Origin: Candidatus Hydrogenedentota bacterium
GTDB taxonomy: Bacteria; Hydrogenedentota; Hydrogenedentia; Hydrogenedentales; SLHB01
NCBI GenBank assembly: GCA_029262095.1
Contig: JAJDAB010000249.1
Span: 1 to 33,479, forward strand
Direction of reading: 5' to 3'
Length of the DNA stretch: 33,479 nucleotides
A model generated the notes under the pieces. It worked only from the letters and a program-made list of their open reading frames with translations. It did no database searches and was not told where the DNA came from. Shown here one piece after another: positions 31,811 through 33,479 of the stretch. Numbering within the stretch: position 1 is the stretch's first letter; every line of letters starts with the position of its first letter. The position numbers and the translations under genes are program-made.

Positions 31811-32974
31811 TTAATCGCAAAGCTCGTACACTCCTGCCGCGCCCATGCCGCCGCCGACGCACATCGTCACAACGCCGTATTTGCCGCCGCGGCGTTTGAG
31901 TTCGTTGATAATTTGGACGGTCAGTTTGCCGCCCGTGCAGCCCAGTGGGTGGCCGAGTGCTATCGCGCCGCCATTGACATTGACCTTGTTCGCATCGAGA
32001 TTGAGATTCTTGATCACGTGCAATGCAACTGATGCGAAGGCTTCGTTAATCTCGAAGAGGTCGACATCTTCGACTTTAATCCCGGCGAGCTCGCAGGCCT
32101 TGGGAATCGCCACCAACTGCGCTGGCCCGAGATACGCCGGTGAATCGGCGGCGACCGCATAGCTCTTGAATTTCGCGAGCGGCTTTACGCCGTGTTCTTT
32201 CACTGCGTTTCCACTCATGACCATGACGGTCGCAGCGCCATCACTCATCTGGCTGGAATTTCCGGCGGTGTGAAACCCGAGTTTCGGGCTCGCCGCAAAT
32301 GCGGGTTTCAACGCACCGAGGCCTTCCATGGAAGCATCCCGGCGTGGGCCTTCATCCGTATCGAATACGATCGGTCCGGACGGGCCGTTCGGCACATCCA
32401 GCGGAACGATTTCGTCTTTGAATCTACCGGCGTCTATTGCCGCGACGGCTTTCTGGTTACTTCCGAGCGCGAATTCGTCAATTTCCACGCGCGAGTAGCC
32501 GAATTCTTTCGCGACGTTGTCGCCCGCGTTACCCATGTTGATATAAACCTCGGGCTTATGTTGCGTAAGGTAGGGATTGGGCGACATTTTGGCGCCGGGC
32601 ATATGAACGAGACTCATCGATTCTGTGCCGCCGGCAATCGCACAATTGAGCAAGCCCGCTTCGACTTTCGATGCGGCGATCGAAATGGCGTCAAGGCCGG
32701 AAGCGCAGAAACGGTTCACCGTCGCCGCACTAATCGTATCCGGCAACCCTGCACGCAATGCGGCAATACGCGCAACGTTCATCCCTTGCGCTTGTTCCGG
32801 AATTGAACATCCGAGAACGACGTCTTCCACTTTCTCGGCATCGATCCCGGCGCGGCTTATGGTTTCTTTGATGACTTCGGCCGCCATATCGTCGGGGCGG
32901 TAATTCGCTAGCGCACCTCGGTTCGCCTTCCCCACTGCTGTGCGGGCGCCAGCCACAATGTATGCGTTGTCCAT
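31811..32974 (-). CDS. acetyl-CoA acetyltransferase (thiolase)
   Basis: A 387-residue thiolase II. The acylated cysteine is in VNRFCASGLDAI (about residue 87); later catalytic residues are in NEAFA, GGAIALGHPLGCTGGK (His and Cys) and CVGGGMGAAGVYE. It condenses or cleaves acyl-CoA, serving beta-oxidation or acetoacetyl-CoA formation; which one cannot be read. The ATG at 32974 has GGGAG upstream; the longer frame to 33004 is not needed. It follows the myo-inositol oxygenase gene on the same strand by about 73 nt. Confidence 0.95.
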   Translation of the reverse strand: MDNAYIVAGARTAVGKANRGALANYRPDDMAAEVIKETISRAGIDAEKVEDVVLGCSIPEQAQGMNVARIAALRAGLPDTISAATVNRFCASGLDAISIAASKVEAGLLNCAIAGGTESMSLVHMPGAKMSPNPYLTQHKPEVYINMGNAGDNVAKEFGYSRVEIDEFALGSNQKAVAAIDAGRFKDEIVPLDVPNGPSGPIVFDTDEGPRRDASMEGLGALKPAFAASPKLGFHTAGNSSQMSDGAATVMVMSGNAVKEHGVKPLAKFKSYAVAADSPAYLGPAQLVAIPKACELAGIKVEDVDLFEINEAFASVALHVIKNLNLDANKVNVNGGAIALGHPLGCTGGKLTVQIINELKRRGGKYGVVTMCVGGGMGAAGVYELCD

Positions 32975-33047
32975 GAACTCGATCTCCCAGACCGCGCGCA
33001 GCACGATCCCTTCATATTAGTTTCGTTTCGATTCTCAAGAAAAACAG

Positions 33048-33479
33048 TTACCACGCCACTTGCGCGGGAAAATATTTCGCGATGAGGTCTTCGTAGTACG
33101 GTCGGAGTTTTTCCGCATTGGGTCGCTCCGGCGTCTTTGAATACAAATCATATGGATTAAATTTCCGGACCCACTCGAACATCTCACGATCGTGGTCGCT
33201 CATGAGGTGATCGTAGGCGCCTTCTTTGTGTGCCGCGTAAAACGAGTGATAGCGAATCATATACAACGATTCTTCGGGCAGGTAATCCTTCGAGACGAGA
33301 TACATGTACTCATCATGGCCCCACGACATAGTCACTTGATCAAAACCTTGACCTTCTCTATATAACCCGCACTCAGTATTGAGCTCCGGCTTGTCATGAT
33401 CGGGATTCGACGTAAAGAATTCTGGATACACAATTTTTTTGGAGAACGCGCAACCCAACGGAAACGTATCGCCGACGAC
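33048..33479 (-). CDS. myo-inositol oxygenase, C-terminal part (5' end outside window)
   Basis: The frame is open to the window edge; 143 C-terminal residues are present. The sequence follows animal and plant myo-inositol oxygenase closely: VVGDTFPLGC, MSWGHDEYMYLV, MIRYHSFYAAHKEGAYDHL, WVRKFNPYDLYSK and KLRPYYEDLIAKYFP. Three of the di-iron ligands, the His of GHDEY, the His of RYHSF and the Asp of PYDLY, are visible. The enzyme uses oxygen to cleave myo-inositol to D-glucuronate. It is best known in eukaryotes and occurs in few bacteria. The stop is at 33048-33050. Confidence 0.9.
   Translation of the reverse strand, partial: VVGDTFPLGCAFSKKIVYPEFFTSNPDHDKPELNTECGLYREGQGFDQVTMSWGHDEYMYLVSKDYLPEESLYMIRYHSFYAAHKEGAYDHLMSDHDREMFEWVRKFNPYDLYSKTPERPNAEKLRPYYEDLIAKYFPAQVAW

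Noticed and set aside
1..33479. CRISPR arrays, tRNA or rRNA genes, prophage
   Set aside because: No regularly spaced direct repeats, no tRNA cloverleaf or rRNA-like stretch, and no phage structural genes were recognised by eye.

Overview
The window is an ordinary-looking stretch of a bacterial chromosome of moderate GC content, packed with genes on both strands and broken by a few AT-richer or repeat-bearing gaps. Gene content points to an uncultured environmental bacterium of the Planctomycetes/PVC or Hydrogenedentota type: several Gfo/Idh/MocA dehydrogenases (one with a Tat signal), a ceramidase-like hydrolase, a 2,3-BPG-independent phosphoglycerate mutase, a DUF3604-like C-terminus, sigma-54-type promoters and a myo-inositol oxygenase. 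That placement is inference. No rRNA, tRNA, CRISPR array or intact transposase is visible.

Layout. 1-2638 (+): the tail of a DUF3604-like protein, a ferric-reductase-like membrane protein, and a Tat-exported Gfo/Idh/MocA protein. 2643-3667: a long palindromic repeat, then a secreted alpha/beta hydrolase, convergent with a large penicillin-acylase-family hydrolase (3672-6029, -). 6050-7343: a gap bounded by an 11-bp direct repeat and holding an aminoglycoside-adenylyltransferase-like gene. 7401-9092 (+): a secreted TPR protein. 9118-9181: a second copy of the palindromic repeat, which also supplies the end of the next gene. 9156-14147 (-): a tight four-gene run, gpmI, ceramidase-like hydrolase, phosphoethanolamine-methyltransferase-like enzyme and a membrane EEP-family phosphodiesterase. 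14279-15394 (+): a double YkgJ-type cysteine-cluster protein. 15383-17505 (-): a DprE1/DprE2-like oxidoreductase and reductase pair. 17677-19026 (+): queE followed directly by a tandem-domain QueD, part of the queuosine/7-deazaguanine pathway. 19106-22099 (+): a DUF2339 multi-spanning membrane protein. 22106-22335: gene-end repeats. 22337-25845 (-): YchF-like GTPase, HicA toxin, HicB antitoxin and two Gfo/Idh dehydrogenases, the last four overlapping by 4 nt each. 25988-26917 (+): ftsY, whose stop overlaps that of a DUF1223 protein (-), with an acyltransferase upstream. 28469-30344: hsp20 and a YugP-type membrane zinc protease, each behind a sigma-54-type promoter. 30468-31684: a low-GC divergent pair, an HTH regulator and a small membrane protein. 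31811-33479 (-): a thiolase and the C-terminal part of a myo-inositol oxygenase.

Most notable: the two-copy TAGTTCCGACTC palindrome family, the twin sigma-54 stress promoters with a shared octamer, the QueD fusion with one degenerate domain, the DprE1/E2-like pair with a substitution at the known reactive cysteine, the compact lipid-related operon, and the bacterial myo-inositol oxygenase. All calls rest on reading sequence and remembered family signatures; no searches were run.
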